Source: Centroberyx gerrardi (taxonomy: Eukaryota; Chordata; Actinopteri; Beryciformes; Berycidae). From it: DNA of 64,000 nucleotides. Below the pieces are notes generated by a model. That model searched no databases, was not told where the DNA came from, and saw only the letters and a program-made list of their open reading frames with translations. The stretch spans positions 5,531,621 through 5,595,620 of the forward strand of contig NC_136012.1 of the NCBI RefSeq assembly GCF_048128805.1, in the 5' to 3' direction. The translations under genes were made by a program, and so were the position numbers. Of this stretch, positions 63,823-64,000 are shown piece after piece. Position 1 is the first letter of the stretch. Each line of letters begins with the position of its first letter.

Positions 63823-64000
63823 TAAAGCTTCTGGTTAGCTGTGCTCAATCCTTCTAGCAATACCTACAACTTTATGGCAGGAAAATGTCAAAACACAGGA
63901 CAGAGAGGCTGCTTGCAAAGTACAATAAAGAAGCTGACACATCATCATCCACTTTTAAACATGTATTAGCAACAGTTTTAACTGAGAACGCCAGTTGCCA
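63741..64000 (+). repeat. Next higher-order unit, cut by window end
   Basis: Begins with Leu(G26) and its downstream spacer, so the array continues. Confidence 0.9.

Larger units (their letters stand above)
26060..64000 (+). repeat. Tandem tRNA gene array (iMet-CAT, Leu-TAG, Arg-CCT) with higher-order repeat structure
   Basis: All tRNA sequences lie on the + strand. Two spacer types alternate. A type-1 spacer (contains gtccacgactccaatgtcc and a perfect hairpin) links an iMet to the next Arg moiety. A type-2 spacer (contains ctctctgctgcagtggacac) links an iMet to Leu. Leu is always followed, about 190 bp later, by an Arg60-iMet pair. Simple Arg-iMet modules are about 362-368 bp. They combine into units of 1922 bp (30005, 40493, 45755), 2616 bp (34905 and five in a row from 47677) and expanded forms (31927, 37521, 42415, 60757). 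Units from 34905 rightward differ by few substitutions; 26060-30004 is more diverged. The right edge is cut by the window. Vertebrate precedent: tandem tDNA arrays are known in Xenopus laevis, and large tRNA clusters in zebrafish. Confidence 0.97.

Noticed and set aside
26060-64000. CRISPR-like array
   Set aside because: The regularly repeated parts are tRNA genes with eukaryotic promoters and long homologous spacers, not short repeats with unique spacers.
26060-64000. Nuclear copy of mitochondrial tRNA genes
   Set aside because: The tRNAs are cytosolic in type (initiator A54, B boxes, pol III T runs), and the gene order matches no mitochondrial arrangement.
26060-64000. tRNA-derived SINE cluster
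   Set aside because: The tRNA bodies match mature tRNA consensus, there are no A-rich tails or target duplications, and spacing is that of tandem units.

Overview
The window looks like teleost fish nuclear DNA. The signs are very dense CA/GT microsatellites, an L2-type LINE with an esterase-bearing ORF1, a tRNA-derived SINE, Tc1/mariner-like and hAT-like DNA transposon remnants, and vertebrate-type cytosolic tRNA genes. I found no intact host protein-coding gene. Nearly all small open frames are microsatellite translations or shadows of tRNA genes. The species cannot be read from the sequence.

1-20.5 kb is intergenic DNA. It holds microsatellites, a mariner-like element (5.1-6.4 kb) nested in a short inverted-repeat element, a second copy of that host element at 2.3 kb, a possible LINE 3' tail (4.4-4.6 kb), two further inverted-repeat elements (7.6-8.4 and 17.0-18.5 kb), a 1.0-kb poly(A)-tailed insertion with a 17-bp target-site duplication (12.9-13.9 kb), a SINE (16.5 kb), and two weak exon-like scraps between 119-bp direct repeats (8.7-10.1 kb). 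20.5-25.8 kb is a nearly full-length but disabled L2-like LINE: coiled-coil plus SGNH esterase ORF1, then APE endonuclease plus reverse transcriptase ORF2. Part of the RT region is replaced by a short telomere-like CCCTAA tract.

26.1 kb to the window end is one continuous tandem tRNA array, all on the + strand and running off the right edge. I count 86 initiator tRNA-Met (CAT) copies (14 read as clearly damaged), 30 tRNA-Leu (TAG) copies and 14 full-length tRNA-Arg (CCT) copies. Every initiator copy is preceded, exactly 6 bp upstream, by an Arg-CCT-derived moiety. There is no terminator between them, so the basic module is an Arg-iMet dicistron ending in a TTTT run. Four Arg classes are used below: Arg73 (full length), Arg79 (T arm replaced through a 24-bp duplication), Arg55 (T arm deleted) and Arg60 (most of the anticodon arm deleted). 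Each Arg moiety ends 7 bases before the first base of its iMet.

The array is a higher-order repeat. A roughly 362-368-bp Arg-iMet module is arranged with Leu-containing modules into units of 1922, 2616 or about 2970-3340 bp. Five consecutive 2616-bp units lie at 47677-60756. A 2616-bp unit reads Leu(G26), Arg60-iMet, Arg55-iMet, Arg73-iMet, Arg79-iMet, Leu(A26), Arg60-degenerate iMet, Arg79-iMet. The array is the standout feature of the window: it couples initiator tRNA in large excess to a mostly decayed Arg leader.
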